This document shows positions 26,395 to 36,900 of a DNA stretch of 64,000 nt, one piece after another (positions within the stretch are counted from its first letter, which is position 1; each line of letters begins with the position of its first letter). Both the position numbers and the translations under genes were made by a program. The DNA comes from Flavobacterium pectinovorum (GTDB lineage: Bacteria > Bacteroidota > Bacteroidia > Flavobacteriales > Flavobacteriaceae): the NCBI RefSeq assembly GCF_900142715.1, contig NZ_FRBX01000003.1:434001-498000 (forward strand). Reading direction: 5' to 3'. The notes beneath the pieces were generated by a model. It did not search any database, had not been told where the DNA came from, and saw nothing but the letters and a program-made list of their open reading frames with translations.

Positions 26395-29300
26395 ATGGGC
26401 ATTACAAATAAAGAGCTGTATTTTTTGGAAGGTGGCGCAGAAATGGGGAAACTCATACGGTCTAAAGACTGGAGTAAAACACCTTTGGGCGATCCGGCTT
26501 TTTGGCCTCAAAGTCTTTGTACAATGCTGTCTGTAGTTCTTAATAACCCTTTTGGAATGTACATTGCATGGGGAAATGAATATACTCAATTATACAATGA
26601 CAGTTTTCGGCCTATTTTGGGTTTAACTAAACATCCGGAAGCTTTAGGAATTAGTTCGAAAGAAACATTTTCTGAAATTTGGGAAACCATTGGACCTATG
26701 TTTGCGGATGTAATGAAAGGAAAATCCGTTAGTATTCCTGATTTTATGGTGCCTTTAAACCGTAATGGATTTACAGAAGAATGTTATTTTGATTTTTCAT
26801 ATAGTCCGATCAAAAAAGAAAACGGAGAAGTTGGCGGTGTTTTGGTCACCGTAATTGAAACGACTGAAAAGAAAAAAAATTCTGAAGCCTTAAAACAAAG
26901 CAATATCCGATTTCGAAATAATATCATGCAGGCTCCTGTAGCAATGTGTGTTTTTAGAGGTGAAAATCATGTTGTTGAAATTGCAAATGAGCAAATGGTT
27001 CATTTATGGGGAACTACAAATGAAGAGGTCATTAACAAACCCATTTTTGAAGCATTACCGGAAACTAAAAACAATTATCTTGAAAGTTTACTGGATAATG
27101 TATACAAAAAGGGCGAAAAAATTACGGCTAACGAACAACTCGTTAAACTTCCCAGAAATGGAAAAATAGAAGACACCTATATCAATTTTGCCTACGAAGC
27201 GCTTACTGAACCTGACGGAAGTATTTCTGGCGTTGTAGCCGTGGCAATTGAAGTAACATCTCAGGTATTATCGAGAGCAAAAGTTGAAGAGAGCGAGCAT
27301 AAAGTACGAGCATTGGTAGATAATGCACCTTTTCCTATTGCAGTTTATGTGGGGAAAGAAATGCGGATTGAACTTGCAAATGAATCTATTATCAATATTT
27401 GGGGAAAAGGAAATGATGTCATCGGAAAATCTTTTAAAGAGGTATTGCCGGAACTTGATAATCAGCTTGTATTTGAGCAGATTAATGAGGTTCTTGAAAC
27501 AGGAAAATCGTTTCATACTCAAAATACACCGCTTGATTTAACGGTAAACGGAAAACTTCATACTTATTATTTTAATTATAGCTTAACGCCTCTTTACGAC
27601 ATAAATGGTAATATTTATGGTGTAATGAATACGGGAGTTGATTTGACTGATTTAAATCTGGCAAAGAAAAAAATAGAAGAAAGTGATAAGCGTTTTCGTA
27701 ATACTGTAAAACAGGCTCCGGTTGGAATCACGATTTTACGTGGTTCAGACTATATGGTTGAAATGGCAAATGAAGCCTATTTAAAATTAGTAGGCAAAGA
27801 AGAAAAAACCTTTGTTGGCAGACCTTTATTTGATTCGTTGCCTGAAACAGAAAAAACGGTAAGTGATTTATTAATTGGTGTATTGGAAACCGGAATTCCG
27901 TATCACGGAAATGAACTTCCCGTACCAATCAATAAATTCGGAAAACTGCAAAATCTTTATTTTGATTTTCTTTATCATCCTTTAAAAGAAGAAAATGGCG
28001 AAATATCCGGAATTATAGTAACGGTTACCGAAGTTACCGAAAAAGTTCAATCAAGAAAAATAACAGAACAAAACGAAGAACGCCTGAATATTGTTGTAGA
28101 AGCCAGCGAATTAGGAACCTGGGAATTGAATGTAAAAACAAAAGAAGCCATTTATTCGCAAAAATATCTTGAAATAGTTGGCGGTTATGACACTCATATT
28201 CAATTAACACACGAACAATTAATAAAACATATTCATCCCGATGATATGCCTGTACGAAACAAGGCACTTAAAAGCGCTTTTAGAAAAGGATATTTACAGT
28301 ATGAAGCGAGAATGATTTGGCTTGACAAATCGATACATTGGATGGAAAGCAAGGGGAAAGTTTTTTATGATGAAAACAATAATCCCGAAAAATTAATAGG
28401 AACTATAAGAGACACTACTCTTGAGAAAAAAAATCAGCAGGAACTGGAGGACAGTGAAAAAAGATTCCGCAATCTGGTTATGTATTCTCCTGTACCAAAG
28501 GCAATACTGAAGGGACGCGATATGATTATTGAAATGGCTAATGATGTTTTATTAAAAAATATTTGGCGAAAAAATGAAAGTGACGTACAGGACAAAAAAA
28601 TCTTAGACATATTTCCGGAACTCAAAGAACAAAAATACGCCCATTTATTAAACGAAGTTTACACAACCGGCAAAGTACATTCTGAGTCTGAGTCGTTAAT
28701 TTTTATTAATGGCAAAAATGGCGGTCATGAAATGTATATTGATTTTGAATACGCACCAATGCGTGAGAAAGACAACTGCATTTCTGGAATAAAAGTGACC
28801 ATAATTGATGTTACTGAAAAAGTTCTGGCAAGAAAAAAAATAGAAGAAAGCGAAAAAAGATTCCGTTCCTTAACAGAAAGTATTCCGCAATTAATCTGGG
28901 AAACAGACGAAAAAGGAAACGCTTTGTTTGCATCAGGAAAATGGTTTGAATATACAGGCATTCATCCTAATGGAGAAGCTGAATGGAAGGCTATGATTCA
29001 TCCGGATGATTATGATGAGAATATAAAAATCTGGGGCCATAGTCTCGCAACTGGAGAGATTTACAAGTGCGATGTAAGAGTAAAAGGTAAAGATGGAAAT
29101 TACAGATGGCATGCCGTTATTGGCGAGCCGGTTTTTGACGAAGAAAATAAAATTATAAAATGGGTTGGCGCTTTTACAGACATTCAGACTGAAAAGGCTT
29201 TTACAAACGAATTAGAAAAGCAAGTTGCAGCAAGAACCGAAGAATTGGAGCGCAATAATATGGAACTGGAGAAAATGAATAAAGAGCTTCAGTCGTTTAC

Positions 29301-29982
29301 CTATATCTCAAGTCACGATTTGCAGGAACCGCTTCGAAAAATTCAAACATTTGCTTCGCAGATTATGGAAAGAGAATCTGAAAATTTATCTGATGTTGGA
29401 AAAGATAAGTTTCAGCGAATGCAAAACGCAGCCAAAAGAATGCAAACACTTATTAATGATTTACTTTCTTATTCAAGAACAAATACTCAGGAAAGAATAT
29501 TCGAAAAAACAGATATTTCTGAAATTATAAATGAAGTAAAAGAAGATCTAAAAGAGGAATTGGAACTAAAAAATGCAGTTGTTGAAAATACGGAATCTTG
29601 TGAAATTAATATCATCCCATTTCAATTCAGACAATTAATATATAATTTGGTGAGCAATTCACTTAAATTTTCTAAACCGGATATTCAGCCGGTTATAAAA
29701 ATAAAAAGTAAAATTCATCAGGTAAAAAGCTCTGAAGACAATTTAACCAATGAAGGAAGTTATTGCCACATCAGTATTTCTGACAATGGAATTGGTTTTG
29801 ACCAACAATATAACACCAAAATCTTTGAAGTTTTTCAGCGTTTACACGGAAAAGAAAAATATAACGGAACCGGGATTGGCCTTGCTATCGTAAAAAAAAT
29901 TGTAGAAAACCATAATGGCTATATTACCGCCAAAGGTGAAAAGGATAAAGGCGCCACTTTTGACATCTATATCCCATTATAA
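26395..29982 (+). CDS. multi-PAS hybrid-free sensor histidine kinase
   Basis: Cytoplasmic sensor kinase, 1195 aa, with no membrane segment or receiver domain. Seven PAS-like modules begin near residues 1, 165, 296, 427, 556, 683 and 815. Modules 2, 3, 4 and 6 are clear duplications, each starting with a KRFRN- or KVRAL-like helix followed by APV/SPV and EMAN-type motifs. A coiled coil near 935-970 leads to HisKA (His974 in SSHDLQEPLRKIQTF) and the ATPase (NLVSNSLKFS; DNGIGFDQ; GTGIGLAIVKKIV). It is preceded by a CheY-like gene. The signal is unknown; soluble PAS domains suggest redox, gas or small-ligand sensing. Confidence 0.92.
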   Translation: MGITNKELYFLEGGAEMGKLIRSKDWSKTPLGDPAFWPQSLCTMLSVVLNNPFGMYIAWGNEYTQLYNDSFRPILGLTKHPEALGISSKETFSEIWETIGPMFADVMKGKSVSIPDFMVPLNRNGFTEECYFDFSYSPIKKENGEVGGVLVTVIETTEKKKNSEALKQSNIRFRNNIMQAPVAMCVFRGENHVVEIANEQMVHLWGTTNEEVINKPIFEALPETKNNYLESLLDNVYKKGEKITANEQLVKLPRNGKIEDTYINFAYEALTEPDGSISGVVAVAIEVTSQVLSRAKVEESEHKVRALVDNAPFPIAVYVGKEMRIELANESIINIWGKGNDVIGKSFKEVLPELDNQLVFEQINEVLETGKSFHTQNTPLDLTVNGKLHTYYFNYSLTPLYDINGNIYGVMNTGVDLTDLNLAKKKIEESDKRFRNTVKQAPVGITILRGSDYMVEMANEAYLKLVGKEEKTFVGRPLFDSLPETEKTVSDLLIGVLETGIPYHGNELPVPINKFGKLQNLYFDFLYHPLKEENGEISGIIVTVTEVTEKVQSRKITEQNEERLNIVVEASELGTWELNVKTKEAIYSQKYLEIVGGYDTHIQLTHEQLIKHIHPDDMPVRNKALKSAFRKGYLQYEARMIWLDKSIHWMESKGKVFYDENNNPEKLIGTIRDTTLEKKNQQELEDSEKRFRNLVMYSPVPKAILKGRDMIIEMANDVLLKNIWRKNESDVQDKKILDIFPELKEQKYAHLLNEVYTTGKVHSESESLIFINGKNGGHEMYIDFEYAPMREKDNCISGIKVTIIDVTEKVLARKKIEESEKRFRSLTESIPQLIWETDEKGNALFASGKWFEYTGIHPNGEAEWKAMIHPDDYDENIKIWGHSLATGEIYKCDVRVKGKDGNYRWHAVIGEPVFDEENKIIKWVGAFTDIQTEKAFTNELEKQVAARTEELERNNMELEKMNKELQSFTYISSHDLQEPLRKIQTFASQIMERESENLSDVGKDKFQRMQNAAKRMQTLINDLLSYSRTNTQERIFEKTDISEIINEVKEDLKEELELKNAVVENTESCEINIIPFQFRQLIYNLVSNSLKFSKPDIQPVIKIKSKIHQVKSSEDNLTNEGSYCHISISDNGIGFDQQYNTKIFEVFQRLHGKEKYNGTGIGLAIVKKIVENHNGYITAKGEKDKGATFDIYIPL

Positions 29983-29993
29983 TCATAAATAAA

Positions 29994-30030
29994 AAAACGG
30001 AAACAACTTTTATGGAGTCGTTTCCGTTTT
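29994..30030. terminator. bidirectional terminator
   Basis: Perfect 11-bp arms AAAACGGAAAC / GTTTCCGTTTT between the convergent kinase gene and the lipoprotein gene, with T or A tracts on both sides. Confidence 0.82.
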
Positions 30031-30074
30031 AATCCTGGCTTCTATGAAGTCAGGATTTGCTTCAAAAAAATAAA

Positions 30075-30494
30075 TTATCTTGTATAAACTGTAATAATAC
30101 CAGTTGCTTTATCTTTAATTTTCAGCTCTTTGTTAGTAAGATTCATGATATCAGATGTTGAACTTACATTTCCTACAGTGATAGTTAAATCATTATGAGA
30201 TCTTACGTAAGTACCTGTAGTTTCTGTTAAAGCACAATTAGCACCGTCGTAATCACCTATAACTGCTGTGTTACTTAATCGTAACTCTAAATAATCTCTG
30301 TTACATCCACTTGCATTTTGTGGAGCATCTACCAATACTTCTTGTCCATTAACGATTGTTCCTGTTTGACTTAGGTTGAATTTACCTTGAATTGGAACAA
30401 TTGTTTCTCCTTCATTATCGTCGCTACTACAAGATGTTGCGAACATACCAAAGCTTAATGCTACTACGAATAATATTTGTTTTAAATTTTTCAT
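30075..30494 (-). CDS. putative lipocalin-like lipoprotein
   Basis: Exported lipoprotein of 139 aa. Signal peptide with lipobox FATSCSS (Cys near 22), then an acidic SSDDNEGE linker typical of Bacteroidota surface lipoproteins. The remainder is predicted beta-rich (IQGKFNLSQTGTIVNG; DYLELRLSNTAVIGDYD; GTYVRSHNDLTITVG) and resembles small lipocalin-like domains of this phylum. It stands alone, convergent with the PAS kinase gene. No specific function can be assigned. Confidence 0.75.
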   Translation of the reverse strand: MKNLKQILFVVALSFGMFATSCSSDDNEGETIVPIQGKFNLSQTGTIVNGQEVLVDAPQNASGCNRDYLELRLSNTAVIGDYDGANCALTETTGTYVRSHNDLTITVGNVSSTSDIMNLTNKELKIKDKATGIITVYTR

Positions 30495-30892
30495 GATGTG
30501 ATCTCGTTTTAATTATTTTTTAATTACTAAGTCAAAATTAGGCCGAAAGAAGCTGAAGTATGTTCTATAATTTTTGGCATTTCTTACATAATTTATATTT
30601 TTAGATAATTTTAACTAATATCGTTGCATAATTATCACTTATAGCTCTTTTAATTAAGTTTTTGTTAATTTTTATTCAATATTGATTTTTTGGACAAAAA
30701 ATATAGTTAACCATTTCATAACCTTTAGGTTACGCTCAATTTATATATGTTTTATTAATTTGATTAAAACTATATATCATGAAATTCTTCAACTTATCAT
30801 TCCTGACTTCATTTAAAGAATGGCTTTTTTTAAGAGCAATGCAAACTACTTTCCTTCATTAATGACTAAAAAATAAAGGACAGCATATTTAA
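30495..30892. other. intergenic region with a short ORF
   Basis: This 398-bp AT-rich gap separates divergent genes. A 27-codon frame at 30779-30862 (MKFFNLSFLTSFKEW...) lies 30 bp before the GH1 gene. It could be a leader peptide, but nothing confirms that it is translated. No clear TAnnTTTG promoter or hairpin was identified. Confidence 0.3.
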
Positions 30893-32254
30893 ATGAATAA
30901 AATTGACCACTCACTACTAAATAAAGAACAATTTGGGAAGGATTTCCTGTGGGGAGTCTCTACAGCCGCTTTCCAAATTGAAGGAGCGCATGATGCCGAA
31001 GGTAAAGGTGCTTCGATCTGGGATGTTTTTACTTCTCAAAAAGGCAAAATAAAAAATGGTCATCACGCCATTAATGCATGCGATTTTTATAATACTTATA
31101 AAGATGACATTCAGTTAGTAAGACAGCTAAATATCCCAAATTTTAGATTTTCTATTAGCTGGTCGCGCATTATGCCTACAGGAGTTCATCCTGTAAATCA
31201 GGCAGGAATTGACTACTATAATAAAATCATTAATTTTTTAATTGAATGTGAAATTGAACCCTGGATTACACTTTATCATTGGGATTTACCACATGCGCTG
31301 GAATTAAAAGGCGGATGGACCAATCGGGAATGTGTTTCATGGTTTTCAGAATATACCGAGGTTTGCGCACAATATTTTGGCGACAGGGTTAAAAACTGGA
31401 TGGTGATAAACGAACCTTCTGTTTTTACAGGCGCAGGATATTTTTTAGGAATTCATGCTCCGGGAAAAAAAGGAATTACCAATTACATCAAAGCCATGCA
31501 TCATGTAACATTAGCAACTGTTGCAGGCGCAAAAATATTGCGAAATAAAGTTATTGATGCAAATATTGGCACCACTTTTTCCTGTACGCATATTGAACCT
31601 TTCTCTGACAAACCTGCCGATGTTCAGGCTGCAAAAAGAGTCGATACCCTGCTAAACAGAACTTTTATAGAACCTATTTTAGGACTTGGATATCCACAGG
31701 AAGATTTGCCTGTGCTTAAAAAACTCAACAATTATATTGTAAAGGGCGATCTTGACAATCTCGCTTTTGATTTTGATTTCATCGGATTACAATGTTATAC
31801 ACGCGAAATAGTAAGATCGTCAATGCTGATTCCGTATATTGGTGCCGAACTTGTTAGTGCCGAAAAAAGAAATGTAATTACCACCGAAATGGGATGGGAA
31901 GTTTATCCTCCTGCCCTATACCATGTTTTGAAAAGATTTAACGATTATAAAAACATCAAAAAAATCATTATAACCGAAAATGGCGCGGCTTTTCCCGATA
32001 CTGTTACAAATGGAAAAGTATATGATATTAAACGTACTCATTTTATACAGGATAATTTGGAACAGATTTTAAAAGCTAAACACGAAGGTTTAAATGTTGA
32101 TGGTTATTTTGTTTGGAGTCTTACCGATAATTTTGAATGGGCCGAAGGTTATAATGCAAGATTCGGATTAATTCACGTTGATTTTGATACTCAAAAAAGA
32201 ACCATCAAACAATCAGGATTATGGTTTGGTGAATTTTTATCAAAACAAAACTAA
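30893..32254 (+). CDS. GH1 beta-glucosidase
   Basis: Retaining glycoside hydrolase of family 1, 453 aa, the usual length. FLWGVSTAAFQIEGA is the N-terminal signature; YHWDLPHALE is in the barrel; acid/base Glu174 is in VINEPSVF; nucleophile Glu362 is in IITENGAAF; and NFEWAEGYNARFGL provides aglycone and glucose contacts. No signal peptide is present, so it acts in the cytoplasm on imported beta-glucosides (or galactosides or mannosides; GH1 specificity cannot be resolved here). It appears to stand alone with a small membrane protein gene downstream. Confidence 0.93.
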   Translation: MNKIDHSLLNKEQFGKDFLWGVSTAAFQIEGAHDAEGKGASIWDVFTSQKGKIKNGHHAINACDFYNTYKDDIQLVRQLNIPNFRFSISWSRIMPTGVHPVNQAGIDYYNKIINFLIECEIEPWITLYHWDLPHALELKGGWTNRECVSWFSEYTEVCAQYFGDRVKNWMVINEPSVFTGAGYFLGIHAPGKKGITNYIKAMHHVTLATVAGAKILRNKVIDANIGTTFSCTHIEPFSDKPADVQAAKRVDTLLNRTFIEPILGLGYPQEDLPVLKKLNNYIVKGDLDNLAFDFDFIGLQCYTREIVRSSMLIPYIGAELVSAEKRNVITTEMGWEVYPPALYHVLKRFNDYKNIKKIIITENGAAFPDTVTNGKVYDIKRTHFIQDNLEQILKAKHEGLNVDGYFVWSLTDNFEWAEGYNARFGLIHVDFDTQKRTIKQSGLWFGEFLSKQN

Positions 32255-32298
32255 GAAAACAAAATCCGGAAATTCACATCAACTTAAATAGCAATTTT

Positions 32299-32463
32299 AT
32301 GGAAATCAACTGGTTTATTATAGGTGCAATAATTATTGGCGTTGTCTTGCTGATTTATATTCTGATCAAACAAAATAAAAAAGACCGCAAAAAGATTGAA
32401 GAAGAGCTAAACTACGTTCCAAAAAAAGAAGAAGCCGAGATTAATAATGAGAAGGAGTCATAA
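32299..32463 (+). CDS. small single-pass membrane protein
   Basis: A 54-aa frame starting MEINWFIIGAIIIG, with one membrane helix (about 4-24) followed by a highly charged cytoplasmic tail (KQNKKDRKKIEEELN, KKEEAEINNEKES). It starts 44 bp after the GH1 stop and ends 31 bp before a strong convergent terminator, so it is probably co-transcribed with GH1. Similar short proteins are common in Flavobacterium genomes, but no function is known. Confidence 0.72.
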   Translation: MEINWFIIGAIIIGVVLLIYILIKQNKKDRKKIEEELNYVPKKEEAEINNEKES

Positions 32464-32494
32464 TACTATTCAGAATTTTCAAAACCAAAAATAA

Positions 32495-32530
32495 AAAAGC
32501 CTTTCAGGATTTTACTCCCGAAAGGCTTTT
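32495..32530. terminator. bidirectional terminator
   Basis: Perfect 11-bp arms AAAAGCCTTTC / GAAAGGCTTTT between the convergent small membrane protein gene and the efflux outer-membrane factor gene. Confidence 0.82.
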
Positions 32531-32555
32531 GTCTACAAATTAACAAGGCAATATT

Positions 32556-33989
32556 TTATTTCCAACCGCCGCCTAGTTCTTTATAAACATTGACTGCAGC
32601 CGTTAATTGGTCTTTTTTAGTTTCAATTAATTCCAGTTTAGCTTCCAAAGCATCTCTTTGTGTCATCAATACTTCAAAATAATCTACTCTGGCTGATTTA
32701 AACAAATCATTCGAAACATCAATAGATGTGTTTAAAGCATCAACCTGTTGCGATTTTAGATCGTAACTCTTTCCTAAATTATCAATTTTAGAAAGCTGGT
32801 TCGAAACTTCGATATAAGCGTTCAAAATTGTTTTGTCGTAGTTATACAACGCCTGAAGCTGTCTTGCATTGGCACTGTTAAATTCTGCCTTAATTGCATT
32901 TCTGTTGATTAATGGCGCTGCAATATCTCCCGCTAAAGAATACAATAACGATTCTGGAAGCGTAAACAAATACGATGGGTTAAAAGCGTTAAAGCCAACC
33001 GCTGCAGAAATATCCAAAGATGGATAAAACTCAGCTCGGGCAACTTTTACATCCAGTTTTGCAGCTGTAAGTTGCAATTCGGCTTGTTTAACATCAGGAC
33101 GATTGGCTAACAATTGAGATGGAATTCCTGATTGTACTGTTGAAGGTAACAAAGTCAGGAAATTGGTTCGGTCTCTTTTAATTTCCTGTGGATATTGACC
33201 CACTAAGAAATTAATTTTGTTCTCTGCTTCTTTTATTTTCTGACGAATGTCAAACTCAAGACTTTTTGAAGTTAAAACCTCAGCCTGAAACTTCTGAACG
33301 GCCAATTCTGTTGCTCTCGCCGCTTGCTTTTGAACTTTTACAATTTCTAAAGCGTTCGATTGCAATTCGATATTCTGTTTTACAATATCAAGCTGACTGT
33401 CTAAAGCCAATAATTCATAGTACGAATTTGCAATTTCACCGATCAGGCTTGTTACTACGAAGTTTTTTCCTTCTACAGTAGCCAAATATCGGGTTAACGC
33501 TGCTTTTTTAGAATTACGTAGTTTTTTCCAGATATCAACTTCCCAATTCGCGTAAGCGGCTATTTTGAAATCCCCTAGCGGATCAGGCGTTTCCTTACCT
33601 GGCATAATTTCTGTCGAAGCATCACCTGCACCCTGACTTGTATATCTTCCTACTTTTTCTACACCCGCTCCGGCTCTGACGCCAACTGTTGGCAATAAAA
33701 GCCCTTTTCTAACACGAACGTCATTTTTGGCAATTTCAATTTCCTGTAAAGTCATCATTAACTCCTGATTATTTTTCAGGGCTAAGTCAATTAAATTTAC
33801 CAGATTTTGATCTTTAAAGAAATCGTGCCACGGAATAGTTGCCATATTCGTTGTGTCTTTGCTATTTGCAAAAACCTCCGGAACTGGTTTACTTGGTGTT
33901 TCGGCTACCGTTTGTGGAGCTTTACAACTTGCTACAGCAAGACAAGCACCCAACGCAACACCATATTGATATGTTTTAAATTTATACAT
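32556..33989 (-). CDS. TolC-like outer-membrane efflux lipoprotein (RND system)
   Basis: Outer-membrane channel of a tripartite efflux pump (NodT/OprM family), about 477 aa. The start is the ATG at 33989; an upstream TTG at 34001 is less likely. Signal peptide with lipobox AVASCKA. Two outer-membrane efflux repeats are present, with the characteristic SLIGEIANSYYELLALD and LLANRPDVKQAELQL. The start overlaps the end of the RND permease gene by 8 bp, so the two are translationally coupled. It works with the permease and adaptor upstream. Confidence 0.92.
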   Translation of the reverse strand: MYKFKTYQYGVALGACLAVASCKAPQTVAETPSKPVPEVFANSKDTTNMATIPWHDFFKDQNLVNLIDLALKNNQELMMTLQEIEIAKNDVRVRKGLLLPTVGVRAGAGVEKVGRYTSQGAGDASTEIMPGKETPDPLGDFKIAAYANWEVDIWKKLRNSKKAALTRYLATVEGKNFVVTSLIGEIANSYYELLALDSQLDIVKQNIELQSNALEIVKVQKQAARATELAVQKFQAEVLTSKSLEFDIRQKIKEAENKINFLVGQYPQEIKRDRTNFLTLLPSTVQSGIPSQLLANRPDVKQAELQLTAAKLDVKVARAEFYPSLDISAAVGFNAFNPSYLFTLPESLLYSLAGDIAAPLINRNAIKAEFNSANARQLQALYNYDKTILNAYIEVSNQLSKIDNLGKSYDLKSQQVDALNTSIDVSNDLFKSARVDYFEVLMTQRDALEAKLELIETKKDQLTAAVNVYKELGGGWK

Positions 33990-36900
33990 GATTGTTGTCA
34001 ATTTCTTCTGTTAATGGATTCTCTTCTTCATGTTTAACCAATTTGTGTTTCTCTGCAATTTTCGCGAAGATGTAATACAATCCGGGAATCACAAATACAC
34101 CACAAATAGTTCCGATAAGCATACCTCCCGCAGCTGCAGTACCAATAGTTCTGTTACCAATTTTACCCGGACCAGATGCAAATGCAAGTGGTAATAATCC
34201 GGCGATAAAAGCAAATGAAGTCATTAAAATAGGACGGAACCTTGCTTTTGCACCTTCCATTGCAGCTTCAAGAACTGTTTTTCCTGCCGCATGCCTTTGT
34301 ATCGCAAACTCTACAATCAATACAGCATTTTTACCAAGTAAACCAATAAGCATTACCATGGCAACCTGTGCATAAATATTGTTTTCTAATCCTGCAACTT
34401 TTAATAAAAGGAAAGCTCCAAAAATACCCGCAGGTAAAGAAAGAATTACTGATAATGGCAAAATAAAACTTTCATATTGCGCCGCCAAAACCAAGTACAC
34501 AAATCCTAAACAAATAAGGAATACCCAAATTGCCTGATTCCCCTGTGCTACCTCATCTGCAGAAATACCTGCCCAGTCAATATCATATCCTCTTGGTAAT
34601 TTTTTGGCTGCAACATCCTGAATTACTTTAATAGCTGTACCAGAACTGTATCCCGGAGCAGCACCACCACTAATTTCTGTAGAAGTGTACATATTATGTC
34701 TCGTAATTTCCGAAAGTCCATATACTTTTTCTAATCTCATAAAGGCCGAAAAAGGAACCATTTCATCACGATTATTTTTTACATAAAGTTTTAAAATATC
34801 ATCTGGCTGCGCGCGATATTCCGGTGCGGCCTGAACGATTACTTTATAGTTAATACCGTATTTGATGAAACTGATTTCGTAATTACTTCCTACAAGAGTA
34901 GACAAGGTATTCATTGCGTTTTCGATAGAAACTCCTTTTTGCTGAGCCAAATCGTTATCGACTTTCATCATGTACTGAGGGAAACTCGCACTAAAGAAAC
35001 TAAACACGTTAGATAATTCTGGACGTTTGTTCAATTCTTCTACGAAATCTTTATTAACTGCTTCCAGTTTTTTGAAATCACTAGAACCTGTTTTGTCCAA
35101 TAAACGAAGCTCAAATCCTCCCGCAGCTCCATATCCCGGTACTGCCGGTGGTTGAAAAAATTCGATATTGGCACCTGCAATATCTTTTGATTTTTCTTCC
35201 AGCTCCGTCATAATTTCCTGTACAGATTGTTTACGATCGTTCCAGTCTTCTAAATTGATCAAACAAGTTCCTGCATTCGATCCTGTACCTTCAGTTAAAA
35301 TTTCATAACCTGCCAATGAAGAAACTGATTTTACTCCTTCTACTCCTTCTGCTATTTTTTGCAGTTTCTCAGCGATATTATTGGTTCTTTCCAATGATGA
35401 TCCCGGAGGTGTCTGGATAATAGCATAAAACATTCCCTGATCCTCATTTGGGATAAATCCTGAAGGAACTGTACTGCTGATTAACCATGTACCGGCACAA
35501 AATCCTAAAAGAGCAATAATGGTAACGGCTCTTCTGTTTACAATTTTACCTAATACATTTTGGTATTTGCCCTGAGCGAGATTAAACTTATTGTTAAAAC
35601 CATCAATAAATACATTTACAGGTGTTTTCTTTTTCGGTTTGCCGTGATTGTTTTTCAACATCATTGCACAAAGTGCCGGTGTTAAAGTCAAAGCCACAAT
35701 ACCCGAAAGTATAATAGCTGTTGCCATCGTGATAGAAAATTGTCTATAGAAAACCCCAACCGGACCAGACATAAATGCAACCGGAATAAATACCGCCGCC
35801 ATAAGGAATGTAATGGCAATAATAGCTCCTGCGATTTCGTGCATTGCTTTTTTAGTCGCTTTAAATGGAGAAAGATGTTCTTCTTCCATCTTGGCGTGAA
35901 CGGCTTCGATAACTACAATCGCATCATCGACGACGACTCCAATTGCCAATACTAAAGCAAACAACGTAATTAAGTTCAATGAAATATCAAAGAAAGTCAT
36001 GAACACAAAAGTTCCTACTAATGAAACGGGTACCGCAATTGCAGGAATAACGGTCGAACGCCAGTCTCCTAAGAAAAGAAACACAACTAATCCCACCAAT
36101 ATAAAAGCCTCAATCAACGTATGAATTACTTTTTCGATAGAAGCATCAAGGAATTTAGAAACGTCATATGATATTTCATAATTCATTCCTTTTGGGAATT
36201 TTTGCTTGATTTTTTCCAATTTTGCTTTTACGTCTTCAATAACCTGATTCGCATTACTACCAAAAGACTGTTTTAATACAATCGCAGCAGACGGCTTACC
36301 ATTTAAGTTCGAATAAATATCATACATCGAACTTCCAAACTCCACTTTTGCAATATCTTTCAAACGTAAAAGTTCGCCGTTACTGGTTGATCTTACTACG
36401 ATATTCTCATATTGTTCTTTTGTTGTAAAACGTCCTGAATATTTTAAAACGTATTCAAACGCCTGAGAACGTTTACCGGAACTTTCTCCCGTTTTACCCG
36501 GAGAAGCTTCCAAACTTTGACTTGATAGTGCTTCCATTACCTCATCTGCAGAAATTTTATAAGCCAGCATTCTGTCTGGTTTCAACCAAATACGCATTGC
36601 ATATTCACGTGTTCCCAAAATATCTCCAGATCCAACACCGTTTACCCTTTTTAATTCTGAAAGTACATTGATATCAGCATAGTTGTACAAGAACTTCATA
36701 TCGGTATTTTTATCCGTACTATAAAGATTCACATACATCAACATACTCGGAACCTCACGCGTAATTTTCACACCCTCTCTTACGACTAAAGGAGGTAGTT
36801 TATTTGTAACGGAAGCGACACGGTTTTGAACGTTAATGGCTGCCTGATTAGGATCTGTACCTAAATTAAATACAACCTGAATACTTGCTTCACCATCATT

